A DNA stretch of 64,000 nt from Embiotoca jacksoni (taxonomy: Eukaryota > Chordata > Actinopteri > Embiotocidae), in assembly GCA_022577435.1 (NCBI GenBank), contig JAKOON010000027.1, positions 3,804,122 through 3,868,121 of the forward strand, given 5' to 3'. Positions 26,430 through 39,105 of this stretch are shown piece by piece; positions within the stretch are counted from its first letter, which is position 1; each line of letters opens with the position of its first letter. Position numbers and translations under genes: made by a program. Below the pieces are notes generated by a model. The model ran no database searches, was not told the DNA's origin, and saw nothing but the letters and a program-made list of their open reading frames with translations.

Positions 26430-29416
26430 CGCACGTATACAAACACTGATGAATGCACACTTGATGTCATTCAGCGGCTGGTCGAGTGATTGTGTCTGCG
26501 TTTAGTCTCACATGGAGGATACCAGATCTCTGGGCTCAAACTCGAGAGCGAGAGAGCTTCAGATTTCATCTCCATGACAACCCCCACGGTCTCAGAGTCA
26601 GGGAGAGGGAAAAAGTAGGAGGTGAAGGAGGAGGAGGATGATTGAGCGGGAGCGAGGAGGCGAGCAAGTAGAGGCAGACAGAAACAGGAGGGAAACAGAA
26701 GGTAGGTGGAGGAGGAGGAGGAGGAGACGCACAGAGGGAACCTCGACCGCTACGTCATTGCTTTAAAATCAGGCAACTGAATGAATGACACCAAGTAACC
26801 ATGCCGACTCTCTATCCTTTTTTTTTCTCTTTGTTCATCATCTGTCCTTTCTTCTCCATCAATTGACTCCGTTCTTCAACTCCTCTTCTTCTCTTGTGTT
26901 GTAATGTTTCCTTTCCTTTCCTTTCCTTTCCTTTCCTTCACTAGACCCCCTGTTCTGTCTCTCCTTCCGCCTCTCTCCCCATTAACTCTTGACATTTACA
27001 GTCACACACACACTTATTTAATCTCGTGCATATTTCTGTAAACTCTGTCCCCTGACCATGTGTCTCTGCTCCTCAGGTGAAGACATCATCGCGTGGTTAG
27101 CGGACAGATTCCAAATAGACGCACAAGGTGAGAACGAGCTCAGCTGATGATGTCTGAAATTACACAGCACATCAGTTTAAAGTGGCTTTTAAGTTAAACA
27201 ACCAGTTTTGTTTTTTTTAAGATGTTATCGTGTTGTTGCGTCAGCAGCGTAACGTGGCCATGAATCCATCTTTTGGAGTGAATATCACCAGAGATGCCAC
27301 AGCAGCTGGTAAAATTCCCGCTCGTCTCCTTCTCTCTGTCTGTTGTCTTCAGAGGCGAGGAGTTTCGGCTCGATGCTGGTGGCGTTAGGATACATCTACC
27401 CTCTACAAGACCACAAACGTTTGGTGATCAAACCAGATGGATCCCTGTATCGCTTCCAGGTAAACAATTCACATCTCAAGGCTCAGCCGTGAATCTCAAA
27501 CCAACAGGAGCTATCAGACAAAACAGTACTTCCAGCTCAGATTATGTAATTTTCTAGTTGCAGCACTTCGGACAGGAAGCCCCCCCCCCCCCCTTTTTTT
27601 TAAAAATTTTTTTTTTTATCTGATTTACGGGTGCCCTGTTGAGATATCTATGGATCAATGTTTTCATAAAGGCGTCCATGTTTTGTTTGTATTGGGAATG
27701 CACGAAAGGGAACCACACACCCACACAGAAACACACAGGGTGATGCCATTCACAGTGCTGCTCCCAGTCTCTTCCTCCCACCATCACAGCAAAGCGTGTA
27801 TTACACCTGCCAGTCCACAAGAGGGCAGCGTGTTGGGGACGAGAGAGCGCTGGATCTGATTCGATCTGACCGGGAACCCTGAGGCCACGACGCCCCGAAC
27901 ACCTGTAGCGGAAACCTGACAGCGCCACAGGCCTGTCAATCAAACAGACACACCTCCAAACATTCTGCTTTTTGAGAGCTAATATCGAATTAATGAAGGG
28001 ATTATTTTCAGATGGGCCGCCAGAAAACTGATTAGGAGGAGTGACTTTAGCGAATGACGTCATAATGACTTTTGGCAAAAAAATGGATTGACTTTGTATT
28101 TCATGGGAGAAGTTGAATGGGAGTCTTTGGAACAAACCCCTAGTGGCCCTCGGTGGTATTGCCCTTTAAGGCACTTCTGCACTAACCTCACTTTTCAGAC
28201 CAGGACGTGCCGTCCACTTTTATATACGGTCTATTTCCATGAACCCTCCAGCCTCCTCATGGGGACATCACAACCATTGTACTTCATCACATGACCTCTG
28301 TCACATGACCGGTCTCAGTTGACATGCGTCTTCTTCTCACGCCAAGTTGACAGCAGGTGTGAGACTAGATTGTGACACTAACACGCTGTCCTCTAGTGGA
28401 CTGACAGGTGTATTACATGCTTCGGTGTAATAATGGGTTGAATCTTCACATATGAAAATCTTGTACCAGGAAATGTTTGGTAGTTTTGCTTGATAAATAC
28501 ACGTGAACTGCGACTATAATTTCTGTCAAACGTGCAAAATGTATTGTTGACAAAAAAAAACAACAACACATGAAATGAAGGTTCACTGAGAAATCATGGT
28601 CATTCCAGCTTTGAAACATAATTTTTGCTGAACTTTTTTAACGTGAACATAAAATCAGACGTTGCCATTACACGATACATAAAAAAACCCTCTGAAAAAC
28701 AAGATAAAACAGCGTGCTTACTATTTTTTTCTATTTTGTGTGTGCCGTAAAATCCCAAATTGGTTCAGTTCTGGTTTCCCGAGCAACGATAAATTAAACT
28801 AATTGTGGTTCGGACGTGCAACAAACAAATCCAACTCACACCTCTGACTCAACGTCCACTCTGCCCTTTGTTGTCTTCAGACACCGTATTTCTGGCCCAC
28901 GCAGCAGTGGCCTGTCGAGGACACAGATTACGGTGAGTGCGACGAGGAGTTTTCACACATTTTCTCTCACATCCTGTTACCGACAAATCAGTTAACACCC
29001 TTCTCCGTTTCATCGCCGCAGCAATCTACCTGGCGAAAAGAAACATACGTAAGAAAGGGATCCTGGAGCTGCACGAGCAGGTGAGAAGGAGACCGAGAGA
29101 CCCGCGAGGAGTTTCATTTTGTTTTGTTGGCATTCGCTGAGGCGTTATTTTACGTCCTCAGGAGCAGTACAACCATCTTCACAAGTGGATAAATCACAAG
29201 TGGGATTTCATAGTGATGCAAGCTAAAGAGCAGTACAGGTTGGTGCGTAGGAGACTCAATGACGTTCGCCGAGTGTCGCGGTCGAGGAGGTGTTACGATT
29301 CCTGTGTGTGATTTCAGAGCAGCGAAGGAGAGGAAGAAACCGGACCGGGTGGTGTTTGACTGCCAGGAGAGAGCCTACTGGGTGGTTCACAGACCACCGG
29401 TGAGAGAGAGAGAGCG

Positions 29417-29447
<31 letters not shown>

Positions 29448-32400
29448 AAAATCATGTTTACGTCACTTCAGGGGACATTATAGGTTTTCACCTTAAAATT
29501 CGATGATCTACATTATGAGCCGCTGCTTTTTGTCCCTTGAAGGAAGGCAGGTCCTCACAATTGTCACTAGGTACACACATCTATGTTCCCACAACGCGAG
29601 GAATGCAAGTACACGCCCACAGATAGTTATCAGACTTGTGTGTGAGCACAGGATGCAGCTTCATGCAAGATATAAGTGGCTTGCCAGCAGGCCCAGAAGT
29701 CAGAAAACAAATTGCGTGCCACATCTATACTTCCCAGGGTATCTCATTATCTCTGCCCGTGATGCCTCATTACCATTACATGTCCAGTCAGAGGAAAAGG
29801 GCACAACTGATTAATATTTCACACTGCATAGGAGAATGTGGTGCAGCGGTTTGCACGTCGAGAGTCTTGAGGCCGGATTACAGACCGACCGGAGAGGGCG
29901 GCAGCTCCACAGACCCTCTGGGCCATTCATGACCCCTCCCTGCGTTTGCCATGTGTTAGTTGGTTTGTGGTCAATTGATTAAGTACCAATGTGTTTGGGA
30001 CTATTCCCTATTAAAGGAAATATCAACTGAAACAATAACTACCATCTCAAGCGAAGCCTGACTCCAGTTTGTCTTCTTGTATTCTTTACTGGTTTGTTTC
30101 TGTAGCTTTCGGTCACGTAGCGAAGCTGCCGTGCGTCTGTTTGCACTGCGTGGCCACTTAAAAGCTGCACAATACAACTTTAGCTCAGCAGCTGCTGGTA
30201 AAAGTTCACCCTCATAAGTGAGAGTTGCAGGATAATAGTCAGTGCTGACACATAATGTGACAGCAGCACAGGAGGAGTCGGCGAACTGACTCATTACACA
30301 CATCAGTAACATAGCAACATCTATATAAATTTCTGGCAAGTTAGCCAGGTCCTCATTTCTGGATGTGAACTATCAAATAACGCAAAACCAACAATTTAAA
30401 TATCGAGTAGACACTCTATGGAATAACCCAGATAAAACAAACACGATACAGTGAGTCTTTTATTGACCATTAGAGATGCTGGTAGGTGTATGTTTGTGCT
30501 TTGCAGATGACAAGGTTAGCTGTTTCCTCACTAAGCTGATTGCCTTGTGGCTCTGTCCTACGGACATGAGTGGTGTCACTCTTCTCACCCAACTGCCGGT
30601 AACATGAAGAATACCACGACCGATACCTTCCTGTAACAGAAGAAAGAGGCCCATTTATTGTTCACTCTTAACTCCACAGAAAATGTTGACACTTTTTCTA
30701 GAGAAGCAAAATGGTACTTTTTTTTTTAATGGGAAGATTTCTGAACCAGCATGCCAATTTATAACAGAAAAAAAAAAAATCTTTAAAAAGACAAATTAAA
30801 CTAAATCTTATTCACCCATTTGACAGTTACATGTTGTCCACAGACTCACTCCCTTTATTTAAAGCCAGCTTAATAATTTACCAACAGATTTATCCTGATA
30901 AATGTGATTTCAATACAGCTGTTTTCACAACTCCCACTGAAAACCAATTACTTATATTTGTTGTATTTGTATTGTCCAAGCGGGAATCCACCATATGACA
31001 CTAAACTGCCGAAACTGTCCTCGTGTTGTCTCAGATGGCGCAGCGTCAGCCGATGATTAGCATTATAAAACAGCCATCTGCTTTATTTATCTGGTCCTTT
31101 GGTAAACACACACACTGTGTCATCTTCTGTTGTGGATGTGTGTGCAGCCCAGGACGGTGAGCGCCATGGATTACGGACTGGAACGACGAATAGATCCCAA
31201 TGCAGACGAGGTAAAAGGTGAGCATCGCCGCATGACCCGTACGAACATAATTCCTGTCAATCAGCTTGGATTCAATAAGAGGGCTTTAATCTGTGGATGA
31301 AGGTGCGGTGGAGGATACTTGCTTTCTCTTTCTGTTTCCTGTCTGTTGAGATTAATCTCTTCTCTTCTTCTTCTTCCTCCTCTCCTCTCCTCTCCTCTCC
31401 TCTCCTCTCCTCTCCTGCAGGCATTTCCCACGGCTCTCTTTTTGTATCTGGATTTTTAAACGGGTTACAAACACATACACACATATTGTCTCATGTTTCT
31501 ACTTGACATACTGCTTAACGAACGTTTACAGTCTGCACAAACTACATTAGTCGCTTCTAGAATAAGACTCCTGAATCTCAGATCGAACAGGTGGCCGCAA
31601 ATTTGCATTGTGAGTAATGTAGGCATTACGATTTGCTATATTTCTTTCCTTAGGCAAAAACACCTGATGTCTACGAGAGAATCGTAAGTGAGGTTTTTCA
31701 GTCCACTCCTCCTTTGACTTTTCCATCCTCCTGTTTCATTCATCATGTAACAGCTAAACATTTTTCTCCTCTGCTCCCTGCAGATGATCTTTACCCAGCA
31801 GTCCATCATGAGGCCCAGAGTGAAGTCATCCGTGTCCATCGGAGCGTAAGACAGTCTCTCATATTACCGGTTCTCCTGTATATCAGTGACAAACCAATCG
31901 CCTTAGATTAATTACAGCATGAAGTGTTTCTCTCAATAAACATTATAACACACACATCAGTTGCACCACATCTCTAGCTTGCTATTATAGATTTGGTTGA
32001 GTAAAATTATGTTCAGTCATATATTTTTTTTTTTTTTTTTTTTTTAAAGTAGAACAGTAAATAGAAAACACTCGCAGAAAGTGTAAAATCACAAAGCGAC
32101 GCTCAAACACTGGAAATGTGTTATTATGAAATAGAAAAAGAAAAATTCGTAACCTGATCTGGATTCACACTAAATATTTGGAAACATTTTTATGATAGGG
32201 ATGTGCAGTAGCTCTGGACTCAGAGCCTACATTTCTGCAGTTTCTCTCAAGTCTTTTACTGTGACACATTTTATACATGCTTTGCTAACAAATAATAAAA
32301 GGACAAATAAACAGACTCTTCGTGGAGTCTAATATTTAGGCAAATTTATTTAGAGCTCTTTTCCCTAATTTGCTAGACTTCATTTAAGGAAGATTACATT

Positions 32401-35400
32401 ATGCCAATTAAGTCACCAAAGACAATGCTTGAATAATGATTAATATATAATATAACTCCTCTAAGTGAAAAATTCCCTTTTACACCTGCGTGTTCTTTCT
32501 AAACTGACCTGCAGATCCGCTGCGTCTGTGGGAGATGATCATAGTGAAGAAGTTATTTTCTTCAAATATTACAGTCATTTCTTTTTCCCTCCCGTGCAGA
32601 TTGGTGAAATACAGCGCCACCTACCATAGTCACGACCCGTTCCTGTCCAAGTGTCTTCCCAGCAACCCCTGGCTCACCGACGACGTCACGTACTGGACTT
32701 TGAACATGCCCAAGTGAGTCAGCTGAGGATTACAGAAAGTTGGACTGCAATTTAAAATAACTTGTTCAATCTGCTAAATTCAATGATTTTCTTCCCCTGT
32801 GGTTGTTTGCGTGTGCGGCAGGGTGGAAATACCAACCAGAATGCGCGTGGAGAGGTGGACGTTCAGCTTCGCAGAGCTGCTGTCGGACCCTCGAGGACGA
32901 GATGATTTCAGACTCTTCCTGAAGAAAGAATTCAGTGGTACGACGAGCGGCGCTTTAATTACATCCTGAACAAAAAACACTCCAAAGAGCAGCACTAATG
33001 TGTTGCTGTTGTAAACTTGGTGCACCGTATATTCATTTTTGGTTCATGTTAATTTATTTTTTAGACATTAGGTCAGGCTGAGCGTAGTATGGTAACTAAG
33101 TTGTCCTCTCTTTTATTTTCGTAGGTGAGAACTTGGCCTTCTGGGAAGGTTGTGAGGATCTGAAGTGGGGCGCTGCTGAGACCATGAAAGAGAAAGCACA
33201 GCATATCTACAAGTAAGATCTTTGTAGAATCTTTTCTCTTCTCTGATGAATATTGACAGCAATAGAGATTAAAAATAGAGCAGTTGATTGACGGAAAAAT
33301 AATCAGTAACCGTTTTGACGATTGATCAGTTTCATATGGTTTGGATAAAACAATCCTCTTTCTTTAGTTTCTCCACTATGCAGATTTACTGCTTTTTCTG
33401 TAACTGTTAACAGTAGCTGTCACACAAACTGTTGGTCAAACAAAACAAGACATTTGGGAAGTTGTTGTGGATATTTTTCACATTTCTTTTTTTTTTTTTT
33501 TTTTTTAACATTTCATTAACAAAAAAACTGTGTTGAATAAACATGCAGTATGAAACTTTTGTCTCCCCCTTTCTGCCAGTGGAAATAACTACCACAACAC
33601 TGTCAACATGTGCTTACATCACAGGCTCCACTGTAGACTACATTTATTATTATAGCTGTGAAAGTGGATAACTTGTGGATAGAAGAAATAAAAGGCGTCA
33701 CAACCTGACTTGTTTCGCCATCAGAACTTTATAAATCTGGTGTCTGTATGTTATCAGACCGAGTGGATGAAGTTCTGATGGCGAAACAAGTCAGGTTGTG
33801 ACGACGTTGTGTAACTGCATACAGTTAGAAACAGACTTATCTGGATATGACAGGTTTAATCAGCATTATGTGAACTAAATGTTAAAACATTTACATCAAC
33901 GTCTGTTACGAGTCTGGCACTATAGGTTTAACGAAAAAGTTAACTGTTAATGAAAATAACTGCAAGCAGGTTGGAAATGATTTGGCCTTTTACTGATCAC
34001 GTTTTAAATCTTAATTCTGTCCATAGTGAACTCAAATTATCAATTTGGTGTTTAAAAAAAAAAAAAAAAAAGATTAGATGAGAAAAATGAGTATCATTTT
34101 AAATTTGTTTTTAGTTTTGAGGATATTTTGCCATGAAATGAAGTAAGAATATTTTGTGAGTGACTCACTTTGTGTACAGTAACGCTTGTGTTAAACCACC
34201 ACCTCTTCATTTCTCCCACTCTCTTAATCCCAGGACGTTCCTGACACGAGGAGCTCCGCGATGGATCAACATCGACGGAAAGACGATGGAGATCACAGTG
34301 AGCGGCCTGAGACACCCCCACAGATACGTGCTGGACGCGGCCCAAACTCACATCTACATGCTCATGAAGAAGGTCAGTAAACACACCAGTAGGTGAGAAA
34401 AGGTGTTTTACCTGTAGTTCCCACAAACCGCACTAAAATAAAACAATGATTCACGACAAGGTTTTGTGTCCGTCGCAGGACTCGTACGGCCGGTACCAGA
34501 AGTCTCCCGTGTTTAAGGATACGTTGAAGAAGGCCATCAGTCCCGAGGAGCAGAAGTTCAGGTGAGAGGCAGCTTTTACATGTTTTTACCTCTAAGTAAG
34601 GAAACCATCTCAGACGATGCTTAAAAACTTGAAAATATTAGTCTGAATTTGACCAACTAGTCTGACACAGAACGAGTACTCAGTCAGAAATGGCCCATCG
34701 GATGAGTTTACTCACAGCAAACAGAGATATCGGTCTGAACGCGTTTGCGTTTCTCATCTCTGAGACTGAAACGACCACATCCATCGCACACCACAAAACG
34801 TCCTTTCCACCTGGTCTTTCCCTCCCTGTTCTCTCCTCCGCGCGCTCAATGACAAATCCTTCTCCATCCTTGATTTTCATCCTCACTCACTCTATTCATT
34901 CCTGTGACCTCAGTGACGCCCAGCTGGAGCAGAACTCGAAGAACAGACGGCCCAGTCTCAGCCCCATCATCCTCCGGCAGCAGGAGCAGGAGCTGAAGGC
35001 CAAGATGGCCGCCAGCGCCCCCGTCGACATCACACAGGTCATGAGCAAACTCAGCAAGCAGGGCAAGGAGGTGCCCCTTCGTAAATGAACGCAAGCACAT
35101 ACGGTTCAGTGACGTAGGAGTTTTACATGCTAACGAGTCAGGATTAGGACGAGTTCACTTTCTTTCTTTGAACCATTAAGTGTAGTTTCTTTTGAAATAT
35201 TTCAAGGTTAAAGCCGCTATAATGAATATTTTACAATAACAATTCCACAGTGGAGAAGTCTCAGTAGGTGGTTGGTTGTTTCAGCCGCAAAAATGCCACA
35301 AAACAAAATCCGAAGAAAACCCTGTGAGCCACTGCTACGCTGATATGTTGATTAGTGCTACGAGAAAGTGAAAGTGATTGGAAAAACAGGGACCTGTAAT

Positions 35401-37902
35401 AGTGAAAGTCTAATTGAGTTGCATGTTATTCAGCCAGTGTTTAATATGCTCATTAGGTTATACATGTCCAGTATACTGTACATCAAAACTGATATATTTA
35501 ATAATAAGCTACAAAATGTTGGCGTTTACTTCTTGTGATATGTAGTCGTGCACGTAGTTTTGGTGTTATGTGTATTTGTATATAGTCAGGTTTTGAGATC
35601 TTTTCCATTTTCATACTACTAATTTATTAACCTGGAAATTGTCTCAGTGCTGCAGATCTCAAAACCTGGACTGACAAAAAAAGGGGGCGCAGTTTGTTAT
35701 CTGGGTGAACTGAGCCTTTACATACTAAATTACACACACATCTGTACACGAGTCGCGGAGACGAGTGACTGCAGGCGGAGGACGAAGGGCCGTGTTGACA
35801 CATCTGTTCCCATCTGTGATGTTTCTGTCCATACAAGCTGTACCTGTCGTTTGTTTGTCATCATTTTGTTCTCCGTCTTTGTTTGTTCAGAGTTCTGTTT
35901 TCTTTGTTGTCAGTCATAAACAAATAAAACATAAAAAAAAACAACAACACCTCATGTTCATCTGTTTGTCTTAAGTTATCGTTCATTCATCATTAACAGT
36001 CAAGCAGATTTTTACTTCCTTCCTTCCTTCCTCCATTCTCTGTAGCAACAAAAAGCTGCATGAAGTTCATGAGCAGATTAAATAAGAATGAAAGTATAAT
36101 TTTGACATAGTTATGTCCCGTGTCTTCATCCCACCATTCTGTTATAATGATGTTTATATCAACTGCTGTGATTCATTATAAATGTGATGTCTCCAGTTAA
36201 AATTTTTTTTTACAAAAATGATGATGTGGGAACCAATAATTTCCAAATCACACAATATGTTTGGAGTGACTCTCTCTCTCTCTGGACGCCCTCTGACTGG
36301 TGTTTGTTGCCCTTTGACCTCACAGCTGTGCCGCTTCACCACTCCCGTCCCCCACCTCGCTGTCTACTCTGGCATCACCGATTTCCCCTCTGGCAACGCC
36401 TCGCCCTCGCTCCCCTTCCTGGCCCACACCCCGGCCTGTCCGTCCCCCATCAGTCTGGCCTTAGACAGCACCTCCGCCTCCGAGCGGCGGGTGGAGGCCA
36501 ACGAGGGGGAGGGGAACCCCGAGGCCCGAGCCCCCGTAGCAAGAAGTGAGCCCAAGTCTCGCATGGCCGTGTCGCTGCGCCGTCTGCTGAAGCGCGGCTG
36601 CACCCCCTCCACCATGTTCGCCAGCCTGTCGCCGAAATGTCATTCAGCTGCCGGGACGAGTTGCCGCATTCAGCCAATCAGCCCGGACGAACCCAGCCGG
36701 GCTCCACCCAGACGGATCGGCAAGTAAGTTTATTGCCAAAATCTACACAATACTCGCACTCACAAATCATATGTTTGCTATCTTTTTTTTAATCTCTGAT
36801 CCATCACTTTGAATATGACATTAAAACAACACTTTAACATTAAGGTTAAAGTGCTGACTTCCCCATTGCTGATGTTTTTTTTTTTTTTTACATTCATGTT
36901 AGATGAACAGGGGAATAATTACCACCAATTCAAGTCAACCATGACTTTAGTACTTGACTGGCCAAGTCAGTCTTCTGGCCTCAGTTCAACTGCAGAAAAA
37001 GTGAAACCGCCAGGGAAGACACTGAGTGTCTGCTGATGTCTGTGAACACAATGATATTTACTTATCACACACACAAAAACTAGAATGACCACCTCACGGC
37101 TGTATCCCTCTACCAACCAGTCAAGTTGCAGTTTACATCCGTTTCTGTCCAGACTTGTTTAATTTGTGTATTGACTGAGGATTTAAAAGGAATTTGACCT
37201 AAATCTGATTCTGATTGAAATGTTGCTGCAAGGAAGCTCCAATCTTTTTTCTTTTTTTTTTTTTTTTAAAAAGGATGCTTCATACACATCTTCAACCCAA
37301 CAGAACAGATATCTGTATTCAAGATACTGAGTTATGGTGCTGAATAATTGCCAGAAAAATGTTTACGCAGAACATTATAATATCAATTAACCTTTGACCT
37401 TTCGGATATGAAATGTCATCACTTCCTCTTTTGATCCTGTTAGACATTTGTGATATTATTTCATAGTTAATGTTCGATTTCTTGGGTTATGGCCACAAAT
37501 GTATCACAGTAACCTTTGACCTCTGACCACCAAAATCTAGTGAATCAAAAGTTTCAAAAGGGCTACAGTTCCTATAAAGTTAATCTGATGTGGATGGAAT
37601 TTTTTTTGCATCAAAACTTAATATCAAAACTGTGACACACAAAGTATTAGAGTGCTAAACCAAAACGACAAATAATGTCACCTTTACTTTAAGCCTGCTG
37701 AGTGTCTTACTACGTCCTTTCCGCAACGTTTCTCAGCTTTTTCCAGATTAAAGTGGATATCCCTCCCGAGTGCCGGATCTACCCCATAGAGTCGGAGGAC
37801 GAGGACGAGGAGGAGAACAGGGCTGCCTCTCTGGGAGGAGTGGGAGCCAAAGAGATCATCTGCCCCTGGGAGAGCCTCACTCCACATAACGGGATGGGCT
37901 AA
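24507..37902 (+). CDS. rgs9: Regulator of G-protein signalling 9, long (RGS9-2-type) form
   Basis: Nineteen coding exons, all with GT/AG ends: 24507-24575, 26259-26355, 27077-27127, 27353-27459, 28881-28932, 29022-29080, 29162-29238, 29318-29399, 31148-31210 (or 31217), 31654-31683, 31784-31845, 32600-32713, 32822-32937, 33125-33212, 34234-34372, 34479-34561, 34914-35037, 36326-36723, 37737-37902. They sum to 1977 nt, 658 aa (human long form ~674). Domain order: DEP (~30-108, GSMLVALGYIYPLQD), DHEX, GGL (~200-290, binds Gbeta5), RGS (~295-410; FSGENLAFWEGCEDLKWG, MLMKKDSYGRY), Ser/Pro-rich tail with ISLALDS, LLKRGC and the final EIICPWESL. It speeds GTP hydrolysis by transducin- and Gi-type Galpha. 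The exon 9-10 junction is uncertain (see findings). No disabling change is seen elsewhere. Confidence 0.93.
26364..26434. repeat. (CA)n after rgs9 exon 2 donor
   Basis: About 33 CA copies start 8 nt after the exon 2 splice donor (GTAAAGAG at 26356). Confidence 0.95.
26908..26938. repeat. (TTTCC)n microsatellite
   Basis: Six TTTCC pentamers in rgs9 intron 2. Confidence 0.9.
27855..28250. repeat. Dispersed repeat copy in rgs9 intron 4
   Basis: Long match to 42030-42400 and partial match to 16615-16765. Shared blocks include CCACAGGCCTGTCAATCAAA, GGATTATTTTCAGATGG, TTGACTTTGTATTTCATG and GAAGTTGAATGGGAGTCT. I cannot see clear terminal repeats or a coding core; it looks like an old non-autonomous element. 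Confidence 0.75.
29402..29448. repeat. Compound (GA)(GC)(CA) repeat at rgs9 exon 8 donor
   Basis: Starts within the donor itself (GTGAGAGAGAG at 29400), then GC and CA dinucleotides. Confidence 0.9.
31357..31420. repeat. Pyrimidine (TCTCC)n tract ending in CAG
   Basis: TTC, TCC and TCTCC repeats run into CTGCAG at 31420 in rgs9 intron 9. The tract looks like a very strong 3' splice site and could define a cryptic or alternative short exon. Confidence 0.8.
33696..33803. repeat. Perfect 34-bp inverted repeat with 40-bp loop
   Basis: The left arm (33696-33729, starting CGTCACAACCTGACTTG) is exactly repeated in inverted orientation at 33770-33803 (ending CAAGTCAGGTTGTGACG). It lies in rgs9 intron 14. 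It could be a MITE, a fold-back element, or an RNA hairpin. Confidence 0.9.
34914..35088 (+). CDS. rgs9: RGS9-1-type alternative terminal exon
   Basis: Exon 17 read past the internal donor (CACAG|GTCATG after 35037) continues in frame as VDITQVMSKLSKQGKEVPLR, then K and a stop at 35086-35088. From memory, human retinal RGS9-1 ends with a similar VMSKL-containing tail. Total for this form is 1464 nt, 487 aa (human 484). This is the photoreceptor form that ends the light response with Gbeta5 and R9AP; tissue use here is inferred from homology. The same exon cut at 35037 serves the long form. Confidence 0.88.
35089..35935 (+). terminator. rgs9: 3' UTR and poly(A) signal of short rgs9 form
   Basis: Non-coding sequence after the 35088 stop ends with AATAAA at 35923-35928, followed within ten bases by an A run. 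This suits an internal cleavage site that ends the RGS9-1-type mRNA inside what is an intron of the long form. Confidence 0.6.
37380..37600. repeat. Dispersed CCTTTGACCT-type repeat, copy 1
   Basis: Contains repeated CCTTTGACCT motifs and a GGATATGAAATGTCATCACTT block, matching the fuller copy at 54700-55010. It sits in the last rgs9 intron. Confidence 0.55.
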
Positions 37903-39105
37903 AAGGGTTTACCGCAGGTTAGAAAATGACGGGGACGGCATCAATTTACTGTTTACTTAGAGGAACCGTTTTCAGTATTGAACACTCGACTGCCTGTTGG
38001 CTTTAAAAGACAGTGTCAGCATGATCATCCTCTCCGCTGTGCACCCTCATGGTTTTCAAAACAGTTTCTGTAAAATAGGGCTCAATACACAGTGTTTACT
38101 TTATTATGCACAGGATTTAGAAATAATAGGGTCACAAGTTCTAGCTCAAGACCCCAGAAAACAATGTTGGTCAACAAAACCCCGCCGTGAGCAATTTGGA
38201 TGAAGTTTTTATAAAACGCGAGTTTTTTTTTTGGCGGAGTATTCCTTTAACTACAGCCTTATCGTCACCTACCCTTACTGATGTGAGCACTAGCTGAGCC
38301 CACCGTTCAGGTTGGAGGTTTTAGTTTTGATGGGAGCCACAAGAGGGCGACAGGATGCATGCAGTCCTTTCAAAAACGCACATTCAAACCTCATCCTGCA
38401 TCCGTTAGCGAACTGTAGCCCAACAGCAGCCTTATGCACCTCCACACGCCCGAGATGTTTTCTTCAGTTTCTGCAAAGCAGGCATGTACACAGACATTTG
38501 ACAGCCAGGGCGAGAAGACGACGACGACGACGACGAAAGAACGAACGAAAAATAAATATACTCAATTATTTTTGTGATTGCCAAGTAAAACCAGTAATTA
38601 TCAATGTTTACATCCAAGAGGGTGACGAGCCAAAAGCAGCCTGTCTGCACACATGCCTGCCAAAATGTATCTCAATATTTACTGCAGTGGAGAAGTGTTC
38701 TTGTGCTAGACGTAGATGCCTCATTCCCAGTTTACTCACCTCTCAAACACACTCTGTGAAAACGACTGAATAGATGCATTTCAGGTGAAACGAGAGCACA
38801 TGAGCAGCTCGTCTACGTATTACTATTTTTGCTCCTCATGCAGGACGAGTTACTGTGACGGGAGTCGGGTATTAGTTTTGTACACTCCGTGTAGCTGTCG
38901 TGTACTGTACACTACCCCGAGCGAGCTGTTGATATTCGGGTCGGTGCGACATGAACTAACTGTCAGAATGTATTCTCTTTACCATGTTTACAGATGCAAG
39001 AATGTGACTAAATACCTTAAACTTGTTGTATTTGATTTGTACATTCCATGGCTTATGTCAAGTGCCTCAATAAATGAGTGTCTTTACAAAAAAAAAAAAA
39101 AAAAT
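37903..39105 (+). terminator. rgs9: 3' UTR and poly(A) signal of long rgs9 form
   Basis: After the TAA at 37900-37902 there is ~1.2 kb of non-coding sequence. AATAAA lies at 39069-39074, ~15 nt before a ~17-A run. A GACGAC repeat at 38518-38536 lies within it. No competing gene is seen. Confidence 0.6.

Noticed and set aside
38312..38773. 153-aa plus-strand frame
   Set aside because: It lies in the rgs9 3' UTR, includes a GACGAC repeat, and shows no similarity I recognise.
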